Of a stretch of DNA of 46,137 nucleotides, positions 1-10,200 are shown in pieces. Position numbers and translations under genes: made by a program. Below the pieces are notes generated by a model that saw only the letters and a list, made by a program, of their open reading frames with translations, ran no database searches and was not told where the DNA came from. Each line of letters starts with the position of its first letter. Position 1 is the stretch's first letter. This DNA is from Bacteroidia bacterium (GTDB taxonomy: Bacteria > Bacteroidota > Bacteroidia > UBA4408). The stretch covers positions 1-46,137 of the forward strand of contig JADLFI010000051.1 of NCBI GenBank assembly GCA_020845635.1, in the 5' to 3' direction.

Positions 1-660
1 ATCAACCGTATAAGTTCCGGCAGAACAACCTGATATTTGAGGGTCAAAAATTACTTTTCCGCTATTATGGGTAAATGTTCCTCCGCTATGATTAAAAATT
101 GTTGCTGTGGTTTGTACTCCACCTACTTTGAAATTACCACTTGGAGCGGTAAAATCTCCACTAAGCAAACTAAACTTGGTTAGCGATAAGGCAGTGGTGC
201 CCACATTAGGGGTTAATGCTCCTGAGGACTTATTTACTATTAGGTGAGCTGTGCGTGGGGCCGATGCATTTACAGAATAGGCTTGTGCGCCTGTGCCATT
301 AGCAGTTATTGTTCCGCTTCCTCCATCAGATAAGGAACCTATAATTAAGTTGTTTTTAAACTCTGCCTCTCCGTTAAATACACCATCGTTATGTGCAAAG
401 TTTCCATTGCATTTTAACACATCGCCCGTTGCGGTGGTAACTACTGCATTAATCCCACAGGTTGGTTTTCCATCAATAGTTATGTTGTTGAATACTGTTG
501 CAGGCAAAACATCAACAGTATAGGTTCCGGCAGAACAGCCTGAAATTTGAGGGTTCAGGGTTACTGTACCACTATTATGATTAAATGTTCCTCCGGTTTG
601 ATTAAAAATTACACCTGTTGTTTGTACTCCACCAATGGAAAAATTTCCCGAAGTTGAAGT
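1..660 (-). repeat. Two long direct repeats inside the secreted protein gene
   Basis: The DNA at 1 to about 150 recurs with moderate divergence at 511 to about 660, a period of 510 bp or 170 codons. Both copies encode the same order of short beta-strand motifs, including SGCSAGTYTVD. Since the gene continues off the left edge, more units are likely. This is an internal duplication of a coding module, not a mobile repeat. Confidence 0.7.
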
Positions 661-1074
661 AAAAACACCACCGTTTAAATTAAAACTACCTCCTGCTATT
701 ACAAACCCTACCGTACCTCCTGAAAAAGTACCGGTAGTTTGGGTTAGTCCGGATGCTCCAATATTAATTACATTGGCATTCTGAGTAATGGTTCCGGTAT
801 AGGTGGCTATTTGCATACCTAATATATTGACAGTTGCGTCAATATTACAATCTCCATTTCTAAGATTGTTAAAAATGGCAAGGTCAGCCACTCCGGGAAC
901 TCCGGCACCTCCGGGACCTCCCGGGGTGTTACTCCAATTTGCAGCATTGTTCCAATTAGAAGGAACATTGGAAACCCAATAACGATTAGCTGCTTGAGTT
1001 GTTTGAAGCGTTATTATAAGGCTTCCAAATAAAACAACAAAAGATAACAGTTTTAAATAATAATTATGTTTCAT
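1..1074 (-). CDS. Secreted repeat protein, N-terminal part (runs off the window)
   Basis: A minus-strand reading frame stays open from an ATG at 1074 to the left edge, giving 358 codons without a stop, so the C-terminus is missing. It starts with a clear signal peptide (basic MKHNYYLK, then a hydrophobic stretch ending near TTQAA), followed by RYWVSN and an NWNNAANWS-type motif common in secreted Bacteroidota surface proteins. The rest is Gly/Thr/Asn/Ser-rich beta-strand sequence. Two units about 170 residues apart share the segment QISGCSAGTYTVD, so the protein is built of long repeats. I infer an exported adhesin-like or beta-helix protein, probably a T9SS substrate; the sorting domain that would prove this is outside the window. 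No enzymatic motif is visible. Confidence 0.8.
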   Translation of the reverse strand, partial: MKHNYYLKLLSFVVLFGSLIITLQTTQAANRYWVSNVPSNWNNAANWSNTPGGPGGAGVPGVADLAIFNNLRNGDCNIDATVNILGMQIATYTGTITQNANVINIGASGLTQTTGTFSGGTVGFVIAGGSFNLNGGVFTSTSGNFSIGGVQTTGVIFNQTGGTFNHNSGTVTLNPQISGCSAGTYTVDVLPATVFNNITIDGKPTCGINAVVTTATGDVLKCNGNFAHNDGVFNGEAEFKNNLIIGSLSDGGSGTITANGTGAQAYSVNASAPRTAHLIVNKSSGALTPNVGTTALSLTKFSLLSGDFTAPSGNFKVGGVQTTATIFNHSGGTFTHNSGKVIFDPQISGCSAGTYTVD

Positions 1075-1305
1075 ATAGTGTGAGTGTTATTAATTTTAAA
1101 TTTAAAATTTATATAAGTTTAACGCAAAATTGAAATAACAGTTTCAATTTTAACTTTCTTGTACAAATTTATTATTTTTTCAATCATGTATATCTGACCT
1201 GAAAAAAAATTTTATAACAATTAAATATGGATAAAAAAATCAAAAAAATAGAAATCCCCAATCCTATACCTGAGAATTAAGCAGTGAATTATTTAAGTAT
1301 CGCTC

Positions 1306-3120
1306 CTATTCACTTATTTGAAACTGGGTTTGCAATCGATTTAAGCTATGATATAAACCTCCTTCTATAGACATAAGTTCATCATGGGTTCCGTTTTCAA
1401 CGGCTATTCCTTTATCAATAACAATAATGCGGTTAGCTTTACGAATGGTTGATAAGCGATGTGCAATAACAATAGAGGTTCGACCAATCATTAATTTATC
1501 TAATGCCTCCTGCACTAATCTTTCCGACTCAGAGTCTAAAGAACTGGTGGCTTCATCAAGTATAAGTATTGCAGGATCTTTGAGTACGGCACGAGCTATG
1601 GCTATGCGTTGCCTTTGACCTCCGGACAATTTAATTCCCCTATCGCCAACAATAGTGTTGAATTTTTCAGGGAAACTTTCAATAAAATTGAGGGCGTTGG
1701 CTTTTTTGGCTGCTTCAAATATTTCATCATCGGTAGCATAGGGTTTTCCGTAGGCAATATTTTCTTTTATCGTTCCCCCAAACAAAATAACATCTTGTGG
1801 TACTATAGCCATATTATTGCGAAGTGCTGTAAGATTGTAAGAGGTGCTATCTTTGCCGTCAATGAGTATATTTCCATTTTCCAAGTCATAAAACCTTAAT
1901 AACAAGGACACTATTGTACTTTTTCCGGCTCCACTCGGGCCAACAATGGCAACAGTTTCGCCTTTACGAGCTTCAAATGAAACACCTTTTAAAACCTGTA
2001 TTTCTTTTCTTGAAGGATAGGTAAAAACGACCTTATCAAAAATAACATTTCCTTCTATCCTTAATAATGAATTGCTTTGACCTGATATATCAATAGGCTC
2101 AGCCTTTTCATCTAAAATTTCAAATACCCGTTCAATAGCACCAACTGCTTTTTGAATTTGAGCATATAACTCGGCAATACCTCCAAAAGAAGCGCCAACA
2201 AAGGCCGAGTACAGTATAAACGAAATTAAATCACCAATTAATAACTGATTTTGTGAAGCCAAATAAACACCATACCAAATTACTGCAACTATGGCTCCAA
2301 ACAAGCAAAAAATGATAAATGATGAAAACGAGCCTCGATACTTTCCTCCAATTAATCCAACTCGAATAATTTCAAAAGTACTTTTTACATACCTATTATT
2401 TTCATAATGCTCATTGGCAAAGGCCTTTACATTGGTTATTCCCTGTAAAGTTTCTTCTATAATTGTATTTGATTCGGCAACTTTTTCTTGTACTAGCCGT
2501 GATGTTTTTCTGATAAACCGACCGAAAACAACTGCTGCCACGGCAACAACCGGAACAATAGCCAGCATGAGCAAAGTTAACTTAGGTGAAATAAGCACTA
2601 ATAAAATAATACCTCCAACAACCAATATGAGTTGCCTAAGAAACTCGGCCAGGGTAGTTGTGAGTGTGTCTTGTATTTGGGCAATATCAGCCGACATACG
2701 AGAATTAAGGTCGCCAACTCTTTTCTGAACAAAGAAAGACATAGGCAGTGTAATTAAATGGGCATAAATGGCTCTGCGTAGTGAAGCTAAAGTATTTTCA
2801 GTATAGTTAACAAATAAATAAACCCTGAAAAAAGAAAATAAGGATTGAAACAATAAAACTAATATAAGTAAAAAGCCTATTTTATTAATTTCATTAAACT
2901 CTTTTTGTTCAATCGTTTTAACTAATTTCCCTAAAAGCATAGGAAAAAGCAAGGCGGTAGCTCCGGTAAGTAATAAAAAAAACAGACCTATATATAATTT
3001 CCATTTGTGTTTTCCAATGTAGGTAAATAATCTTTTTGTTTTTTGTAAGGCCTCTTTATTAATTTTGGCTTTAGGCAATTCTTCTGAGAGGGCATTACCT
3101 GTATTTTGCTTTTTTGCCAT
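1306..3120 (-). CDS. ABC exporter, fused transmembrane and ATPase domains (MsbA/ABCB type)
   Basis: A half-size ABC exporter of 604 residues. The N-terminal half carries about six hydrophobic helices of the ABC type-1 exporter fold. The C-terminal half has the full ATPase set: Walker A GPSGAGKS, signature LSGGQRQR, Walker B ILILDEATSSLD, and the switch histidine in IAHRLST. It should act as a homodimer in the inner membrane, exporting a lipid, peptide or drug; the substrate cannot be told from sequence. I start it at the ATG at 3120 (MAKKQ); a TTG at 3141 in the same frame would add seven residues but is less likely. It is divergent from the T9SS block across about 250 bp and is not obviously in an operon. 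Confidence 0.93.
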   Translation of the reverse strand: MAKKQNTGNALSEELPKAKINKEALQKTKRLFTYIGKHKWKLYIGLFFLLLTGATALLFPMLLGKLVKTIEQKEFNEINKIGFLLILVLLFQSLFSFFRVYLFVNYTENTLASLRRAIYAHLITLPMSFFVQKRVGDLNSRMSADIAQIQDTLTTTLAEFLRQLILVVGGIILLVLISPKLTLLMLAIVPVVAVAAVVFGRFIRKTSRLVQEKVAESNTIIEETLQGITNVKAFANEHYENNRYVKSTFEIIRVGLIGGKYRGSFSSFIIFCLFGAIVAVIWYGVYLASQNQLLIGDLISFILYSAFVGASFGGIAELYAQIQKAVGAIERVFEILDEKAEPIDISGQSNSLLRIEGNVIFDKVVFTYPSRKEIQVLKGVSFEARKGETVAIVGPSGAGKSTIVSLLLRFYDLENGNILIDGKDSTSYNLTALRNNMAIVPQDVILFGGTIKENIAYGKPYATDDEIFEAAKKANALNFIESFPEKFNTIVGDRGIKLSGGQRQRIAIARAVLKDPAILILDEATSSLDSESERLVQEALDKLMIGRTSIVIAHRLSTIRKANRIIVIDKGIAVENGTHDELMSIEGGLYHSLNRLQTQFQISE

Positions 3121-3161
3121 ATTGAGTTTTAAAAACAGCAAATCTACACCAGATAAAAAAT

Positions 3162-3282
3162 ATTTATATGTTAAAAATCAAAAATCTTAATTTGTTTTAC
3201 CAAGCAAGCTCTATTATTTATTTTAATTTTCTATCATTTTATCGAATTTTCAATAATTCCACATAAGATTTATATGTTAAAA
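3162..3282. repeat. 15-bp direct repeat pair in a divergent promoter region
   Basis: ATTTATATGTTAAAA occurs exactly at 3162-3176 and again at 3268-3282, in the AT-rich gap between the ABC exporter and the first T9SS substrate. The 106-bp spacing and position between divergent starts would suit paired binding sites for a regulator. In DNA this AT-rich, chance similarity is also possible. Confidence 0.35.
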
Positions 3283-3369
3283 GTTTTCATAATAAATATT
3301 TTTCGTTAACATTGTCCTTTGCAAAAACGTAAAAAAATAAAAAGCATTTAGTTTTTTTATAAAAATTTT

Positions 3370-6114
3370 ATGAGAGTGTTTCTACTAAAAAAAATACTTA
3401 TAACACTATCATTTTTATTGATAGTTGCATTGTTTAACCCTGTAAGATCACAGTTTTGGACTGAAGATTTTCTTCAAACCAACAACAATTCTCCTGCATT
3501 TGCCAACGGCTACATAAGTGCCAATGGGACATGGACTGTTACTGACTTGGCAGGGAACACAGGTGGCGATGCCAATAAATTTTATGTAAGTTGTACCGAA
3601 GCCGGTATGAATGCCAACAATTGTGGAGCTGTATGCCCCGGAGCACCACTGCCCCCTCCCACACCATATATTGCGCAAAGTTTACATATTGGGAATGTAG
3701 CCTCTTCGTGGGCTCTTTTATGTCCGGCCGGTGATTGTGGGGCCCTTTATAATGCCGGAGATGGAGGTTTGGGGGTTTCAGATGCCGCAACTGAAACAAG
3801 AGCTGAATCGCCAGTTATCAATTGTACCGGTCATAGTAATATTACTTTAACCTTTAACTATATTGAGTTTGGAGACGGAGGAAACGATAATGCACAGGTT
3901 TGGTATTTTGATGGAGCATCATGGTCAATGCTTTTGGATATGCCGAAAACCTCTTGCGGAGATGGTACAGGAGGTCCTTGCAATCAGGTTCCTTGCGATG
4001 GAACAAAGCAAGGGTATTGGACTGCTATACCGGCAATAAATTTACCTGCCTCTGCAGACAGCAATCCAAACGTAAAAATAGGATTTAGATGGGTAAATAA
4101 CAATGATGGTGTTGGAACAGACCCCTCATTTGCCGTTTCTCATATTGAACTTACAAGCTCAACCTCTGCCAATACTATTACAGCAGGTAATTTAATAGGG
4201 CCATTTTGTGCAGGCTCCACTGCTACTTTGCCGTTTACCAGTACAGGAACTTTTACAGGAGGCAATGTTTATACTGCCCAGATGAGCGATGCTGCCGGTA
4301 GTTTTGCCAGTCCGGTTGATTTAGGAACTTTTCCTAGTACTGCTAATGTTGGTAACATTACCCTAACCTTTCCGGCCAACACCCCGGCAGGTAGTGGTTA
4401 TTTAATACAAATAGTATCGAGTGCCCCATCGGCAACCTCAAATACAATTGGGCCATTCACTATTAATCCCTCCTTACCTTTAAGTGTTACGGTTACCGCC
4501 AATCCTTCAACGAGTATCTGTCCTGGACAATGTGTTACTTTTACAGCAAGTCCGGTAAACGGGGGTACAACACCAACCTATCAATGGCAAATAAATGGGG
4601 TAAATGCACCCTCTCCTTCAACCAATGATACTTATACCAGTTGCACACTTCAAAATAACGATCAGGTAACTGTAATAGTTACTTCCAATGCTACTTGCGT
4701 TACCAATTCACCGGCTACCTCAACCGCGCAGGTTATTACTTATGTAAGTACTATGCCTTTTAGTGTTACTTTAAGTACCAACCCAAGCCCTTTAGTGATA
4801 TGCTCTGGCGACCCTATTGAATTAACAGCCAATACTGTTAACGGTGGAACTCCAACCTATGAGTGGACGGTAAACGGTACAACACTACCGGGAATAAATA
4901 CCCAAACGGTTAACTATAATGGAACTCCTATTCCGCTTACTGATGGTACTGTTGTATGTGTTATTTCAGCTTCTTCTTTAAGTGGCTGCATTACCAACTC
5001 GCCTGACACCGCCTGTGTAACAGTAAGTGTTGCTACAAACTTATTACCAACGGCACAAATCACAGCCGACAAAAATTCAATATGTGTTGGTGAATCTGTT
5101 ACTTTTACTTCAGTAATTACAAATGGCGGTTCTGCCCCAAGCTATCAATGGATGATAAATTCCAACCCCGTTCCGGCTCCTGCCGGTACCGGAAGTACTT
5201 TTACCACCACTTCATTAGTAGCCAATGATATTGTAAGTTTAGAGATTACTTCAAATTCTTCTTGTGTTTCCACTCCAACAGCTACTTCAAACTTTGTGAT
5301 TGTAGATATTTTACCTTTTGTAACACCTACTATTACAATTGCACCTAATTCGGGGGTTTGCAAAGGGCAGTCAATTACCTTTTCAAGTAATACCTCAGGG
5401 CAAGGCACAGCACCATTGTTTAAATGGTTTAAGAATGGTGTTCCTGTTCCCGGAAATTCAAACTCTGCAAGTTTAACTATTAGCTCTTCCATTTTTAATG
5501 AAGGAGATACCCTTACCTGTATGATGATTAGTAATTATCCTTGTTTGGTCCAAGATACTGTATTTTCCAATAAATATATCATTCACTTATTAGATCCTGC
5601 CACTGTTAACGTAGGTCCTGATCAAAGTATTATATACGGAGAAACAGTAAAGTTTGAACCGGATTTAAACGGACCCGTATCGCAAGGGACATATTTATGG
5701 TATCCGGACAGTACCTTAAGTTGTAACACTTGTTATAGCCCTGTAGCTTCACCCCTAGTAAACTCGGCCTATGTTATTATTTATAAAAACCAAAATGGTT
5801 GTATAGCCCGCGATACTATTAACATAGAAGTTAAACCTAATTATGACATTTTTATACCATCAGGTTTTTCGCCTAATGGTGACAACGTAAATGATGTATT
5901 TTATGTTAGAGGAACGTATGTTAAAAGTATAAATGTTAAAATTTGGGATCGTTTTGGAGGTAAGGTTTTTGAATCGGTATATATTAATTTTGGCTGGGAT
6001 GGTACAAAAGATTATAAAGCATTAAATAGCGGGGTTTATGTATATTATGTTACTGTAACCTATTTGGACGGGACAATTAAAGACTTTAAAGGAAACGTAA
6101 CACTTTCAAGATAA
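3370..6114 (+). CDS. T9SS type-B substrate with Ig/PKD-like modules
   Basis: A 914-residue secreted protein. It has a signal peptide (MRVFLLKK, hydrophobic core, cleavage near RSQ), then a region to about residue 270 that resembles a carbohydrate-binding or adhesion fold. Next come roughly four Ig/PKD-like modules starting near residues 368, 460, 557 and 650, each with a pattern like YQWxxNG and paired cysteines. The last 90 residues are a CHU_C / gliding-motility-associated type-B sorting domain, with FIPSGFSPNGD, IWDRFGGKVFES and GWDGT, ending in FKGNVTLSR. The family is secreted by the type IX system and displayed on or released from the cell surface. The gene opens a same-strand run with a PorP/SprF gene 42 bp downstream. 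Confidence 0.93.
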   Translation: MRVFLLKKILITLSFLLIVALFNPVRSQFWTEDFLQTNNNSPAFANGYISANGTWTVTDLAGNTGGDANKFYVSCTEAGMNANNCGAVCPGAPLPPPTPYIAQSLHIGNVASSWALLCPAGDCGALYNAGDGGLGVSDAATETRAESPVINCTGHSNITLTFNYIEFGDGGNDNAQVWYFDGASWSMLLDMPKTSCGDGTGGPCNQVPCDGTKQGYWTAIPAINLPASADSNPNVKIGFRWVNNNDGVGTDPSFAVSHIELTSSTSANTITAGNLIGPFCAGSTATLPFTSTGTFTGGNVYTAQMSDAAGSFASPVDLGTFPSTANVGNITLTFPANTPAGSGYLIQIVSSAPSATSNTIGPFTINPSLPLSVTVTANPSTSICPGQCVTFTASPVNGGTTPTYQWQINGVNAPSPSTNDTYTSCTLQNNDQVTVIVTSNATCVTNSPATSTAQVITYVSTMPFSVTLSTNPSPLVICSGDPIELTANTVNGGTPTYEWTVNGTTLPGINTQTVNYNGTPIPLTDGTVVCVISASSLSGCITNSPDTACVTVSVATNLLPTAQITADKNSICVGESVTFTSVITNGGSAPSYQWMINSNPVPAPAGTGSTFTTTSLVANDIVSLEITSNSSCVSTPTATSNFVIVDILPFVTPTITIAPNSGVCKGQSITFSSNTSGQGTAPLFKWFKNGVPVPGNSNSASLTISSSIFNEGDTLTCMMISNYPCLVQDTVFSNKYIIHLLDPATVNVGPDQSIIYGETVKFEPDLNGPVSQGTYLWYPDSTLSCNTCYSPVASPLVNSAYVIIYKNQNGCIARDTINIEVKPNYDIFIPSGFSPNGDNVNDVFYVRGTYVKSINVKIWDRFGGKVFESVYINFGWDGTKDYKALNSGVYVYYVTVTYLDGTIKDFKGNVTLSR

Positions 6115-6156
6115 CACATTAACTAAGAAAAAACAATCATTATAAAATCAGATTAT

Positions 6157-7206
6157 ATGAATAAAAGAATTACACTCTTATTTTCTGCCATAATATTTGG
6201 AGGAACAATCATGGCACAAGACATACATTTTTCTCAATATTTTAGCTCACCGCTTAATTTAAATCCTGCTTTAACCGGATTGATGAATGAAGATATTCGA
6301 ATATCCAGTAACTATAGGAATCAATGGAAAAGTGTGAGTGCCAAACCCTACAGCACTATTTCGGCAAGCATAGATGCCACTTTGCCCCCAAAAAAGAAAA
6401 CAAACAATTTTTTTGGACTTGGTTTGGTTGTAAACAGTGATAAGGCAGGAACCTCTATATTAGCTACCAATCAGGCAAATCTTTCAATGGGTTACAATAT
6501 GCTTTTGGCTCCTTCTACCGGTGGCATGTTCTCTGTAGGATTTCAGGCAGGTGCCGGACAAAAAAGTATGAATTATGATAACTTATCCTGGGATTCACAA
6601 TGGACTGGTACTAAGTATGACCCTAGTTTATCTTCGGGCGAGAGTGCAATTGGAAGTGGCTTAACCTTTTTAGATGTTTCGGCCGGAATTAACTGGAGTC
6701 AAATGATGGGGAAAAATTTTAGATTAAGCACAGGTGCCTCATTATGGCATGTTAATCGTCCGAGCATTTCACAATCGAGGGTTGCCAAAGATATTCTATA
6801 TATGAAATTTGGGATTAATGCTATTGGTCAATATACCTTACCCTCACGACCTGGAACTTCAATTTTACCTAGTGTAATCTATTTTCAGCAAGCCACTCAA
6901 CGTTTGTTAAATGTAGGTGCTGCTTGGCGATATCGTTTGATTGAACAATCGAAATTTACCGGTTGGGTTTCTGAAACTGCTTTAGTTGCCGGTTTATACT
7001 ATCGTTTAAAAGATGCTGCATTTATAAATTTGCGCTTAGACTATAAGGATTTTTCATTTGGTGTTAATTATGACTTCAACGTATCAACGCTCCAAGTTGC
7101 CAGTAATAGCAGAGGCGGAATGGAACTTTGCTTAAGTTATAAAAAAGCTTTATTGCAAAAACAAAGATACAACCCTAAACAAGGATTGAAATTTGTTCAG
7201 TTTTAA
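6157..7206 (+). CDS. PorP/SprF-family type IX secretion outer-membrane protein
   Basis: A 349-residue outer-membrane beta-barrel with a signal peptide ending at MAQ. It then shows the family hallmark DIHFSQYFSSPLNLNPALTG and NYRNQW near the mature N-terminus. PorP/SprF proteins are needed to deliver or anchor particular T9SS substrates; in gliding flavobacteria SprF serves the adhesin SprB, which has a type-B terminal domain. Here the gene lies between two type-B substrates, 42 bp after one and 25 bp before the other. I infer it is their dedicated partner rather than the general secretion-machine PorP. Confidence 0.92.
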   Translation: MNKRITLLFSAIIFGGTIMAQDIHFSQYFSSPLNLNPALTGLMNEDIRISSNYRNQWKSVSAKPYSTISASIDATLPPKKKTNNFFGLGLVVNSDKAGTSILATNQANLSMGYNMLLAPSTGGMFSVGFQAGAGQKSMNYDNLSWDSQWTGTKYDPSLSSGESAIGSGLTFLDVSAGINWSQMMGKNFRLSTGASLWHVNRPSISQSRVAKDILYMKFGINAIGQYTLPSRPGTSILPSVIYFQQATQRLLNVGAAWRYRLIEQSKFTGWVSETALVAGLYYRLKDAAFINLRLDYKDFSFGVNYDFNVSTLQVASNSRGGMELCLSYKKALLQKQRYNPKQGLKFVQF

Positions 7207-7231
7207 TTTATTTCTTTAATTTTTTTATATT

Positions 7232-10200
7232 ATGAGATTAAGATACCTAATCTTTACATGTATTCTTATGTTTATACATAAGGGTTTTGTAAATGCACAA
7301 ACCGTTATTTTTTCAGAAAATTTTGATTCGTCCCCAAATTGGACGTTAAATACTCCGGGTGCTTCATTAATTACCGGTTCATTGCCCAACCCGGGAGGTA
7401 GCCCAAACACTTGGGCTATTAATAACTCAGGAACTACCATTGATGGCACCAACAATTTGCACATTACTTGCAGTGGATTTATTTGTAATATTTTGGGAGC
7501 TCCGGGGCCTGTATATAACGCATCGGGTGCAGCTAATAATACAAATACTGCAGCAACTATGAATAGCGACATAAACGCGTCAGTTTTCACCGGAGGAGGT
7601 CCTTTTACACTTAGCTTTCAGTGGATATGCTCAGGAGCCACCACCCCGAGCAATGGTTCGGGGCGACTAATATACAGCGTTGATGGAGGTGCTAATTGGA
7701 TTGAACATCCAACAAATTATAACGGAAGCGCAAGCGCCATAACCGAGTCAATTGATATGTCAACTTTAGCGGGATTTACCCCTACGGTAAACAATATAAG
7801 ATTAGGCTTTAGGTGGTTTAATATTGGTACAAGTGGTCATAATGATCCTCCAATGATAGTTGATAACATTAAGATTACTATACCTAATGTTTCCAATACC
7901 ATTACTACAGGAACCATAACCGGTAGTCCATTTTGTCCGGGAGCTACATTTAGCGTGCCTTTTACCTCTACCGGTACATTTAATACCGGAAATGTTTATA
8001 CTGCACAATTAAGTGACGCTTCAGGAAGCTTTGCAACCCCTACTAATATTGGGACTTTACCGAGTACAGCCAATTCAGGAAGTATTTCTGTTACAATACC
8101 TTTAGGTACACCTGCCGGAACAGGTTATGTAATACGTGTTGTATCAAGTAATCCTGCTGTTACGGGTTCTTCAACTGTAGCTTTTTCTATTGTTGCTCCT
8201 ACAACGCCTACTTTTAATGCCATTGGTCCTCTTTGCCAAAATGCTACGGCTCCGTCCTTGCCGGCAAGTTCTACCAATGCCACGCCTATTACGGGAACTT
8301 GGAGTCCGGCCACCATAAATACAAGTGTTGTTGGTACTACAACCTATACTTTTACCCCTAATGCAGGGCAATGTGCTGATAATACAACATTAGACATTAC
8401 CATAACAGCTCCTGAAACCCCTACCTTTAACCCTGTTGGTCCTTTTTGCCAAAACGCTACGGCTCCGGCATTGCCAACAAGCTCTACCAATGCCACGCCC
8501 ATTACGGGAACTTGGAGTCCGGCTACCATAAATACAAGTGTTGTTGGGACATCAACTTACACTTTTACGCCTGATGCCGGGCAATGTGCTGTTAATACAA
8601 CTTTAAACATTACCATAACAGCTCCTGAAACCCCTACCTTTAACCCTGTTGGTCCTTTTTGTTTAAACGCTACGGCTCCTGCCTTGCCAACAAGCTCTAC
8701 CAATGCCACGCCAATTGCGGGAACTTGGAGTCCGGCCACCATTAACACGAGTGTTGCAGGGACATCAACTTATACTTTTACCCCCGATGCAGGACAATGT
8801 GCGGTAAGTACCACTATGGATATTGAAATTACCAACGGAATAATTCCTACTTTTAATGCTATAGGTCCTTTTTGCTTAAATGCAACGGCTCCGGCCTTGC
8901 CAACAAGCTCTACCAATGCCACACCTATAACAGGAACGTGGAGTCCGGCTACCATTAACACCTCGGCAATAGGAACAACTACTTACACATTTACCCCTAA
9001 TGCAGGGCAATGTGCGGTAAGTACCACTATGGATATTGAAATTACCAATAGTATTACTCCTACATTTAATGCTATTGGGCCATTTTGTTTAAACGCTACG
9101 GCTCCGGCCTTGCCAACAAGTTCTACCAATGCCACACCTATTACAGGAACCTGGAGTCCGGCTACTATTAACACCTCGGCTATAGGTACAACAACTTACA
9201 CATTTACCCCTAATGCAGGGCAATGTGCGGTAAGTACCACTATGGATATTGAAATTACCAACAGTTTAACTCCAACCTTTGCTTCTATTGCTCCTATTTG
9301 TCAAGGTTCAACAGCGCCATCTTTACCAAGCAGTTCAACCAACTCCATACCTATCACCGGAACTTGGAATCCGGCAACCATTAACACCTCTACTGTAGGA
9401 ACAACTACATACACTTTTACCCCTGATGCAGGACAGTGTGCCGTAAGTACCACTATGGATATTGAAATAATAGCTACCCCTCCAGCACCTGCTATTAGCA
9501 TTAGTGCCAATGTAACTACTATTTGTGCAGGCGAAATGGTTGATTTTACAGCCACTCCAAATTCATTTAACACAGGTGATGTAATACAGTGGTTTGTTAA
9601 TAATACACCGATACCGGGTGGTACAGGCTTACAATTTAGTTCAAACACCTTAACCAACACCGCTCAGGTTACAGCAGTATTTACTCCTTCTTCGAGTTGT
9701 TTAGTTGGTCAAACTGCTACATCAAATCTTATTATTATTACTGTTAATCCGACTACTTCGCCTTCTGTAACTATTAATGCCACCTCAACACAAATTTGTG
9801 CAGGACAAAATGTAACATTTAATGCAACTATTACAGGTGGTGGAGGTTCCCCTCAAATACAATGGATGGTAAATGGCAATGCTGTAGCAGGAGCCGATTC
9901 AAATACATTTAGCACAACAGGTTTGGCAAATTCTGACATAGTAACGGTTGTGGTTACCAGCAACTCGCCATGTGCCAATCCAAATACAGCTACATCAAAC
10001 AGTTTAACTATTGCGGTTATCCCAACAGGAACGCCAAGTATAATCATTGAAGCCGATCGTACCGTAATTTGTGTTGGCCAACATATTATATTAAACGCTA
10101 CTACTACCTTTGGAGGTTCTTCGCCTACCTATAACTGGTCGGTTGATGGGAATAATTTCACCACCACTACACCAAGTTTCACTGCCAGTGGGCTAACAGC

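Noticed and set aside
8125-9660. Series of minus-strand frames of about 63 codons spaced 213 bp apart
   Set aside because: They are mirror images of the tandem repeat in the T9SS substrate, not genes.
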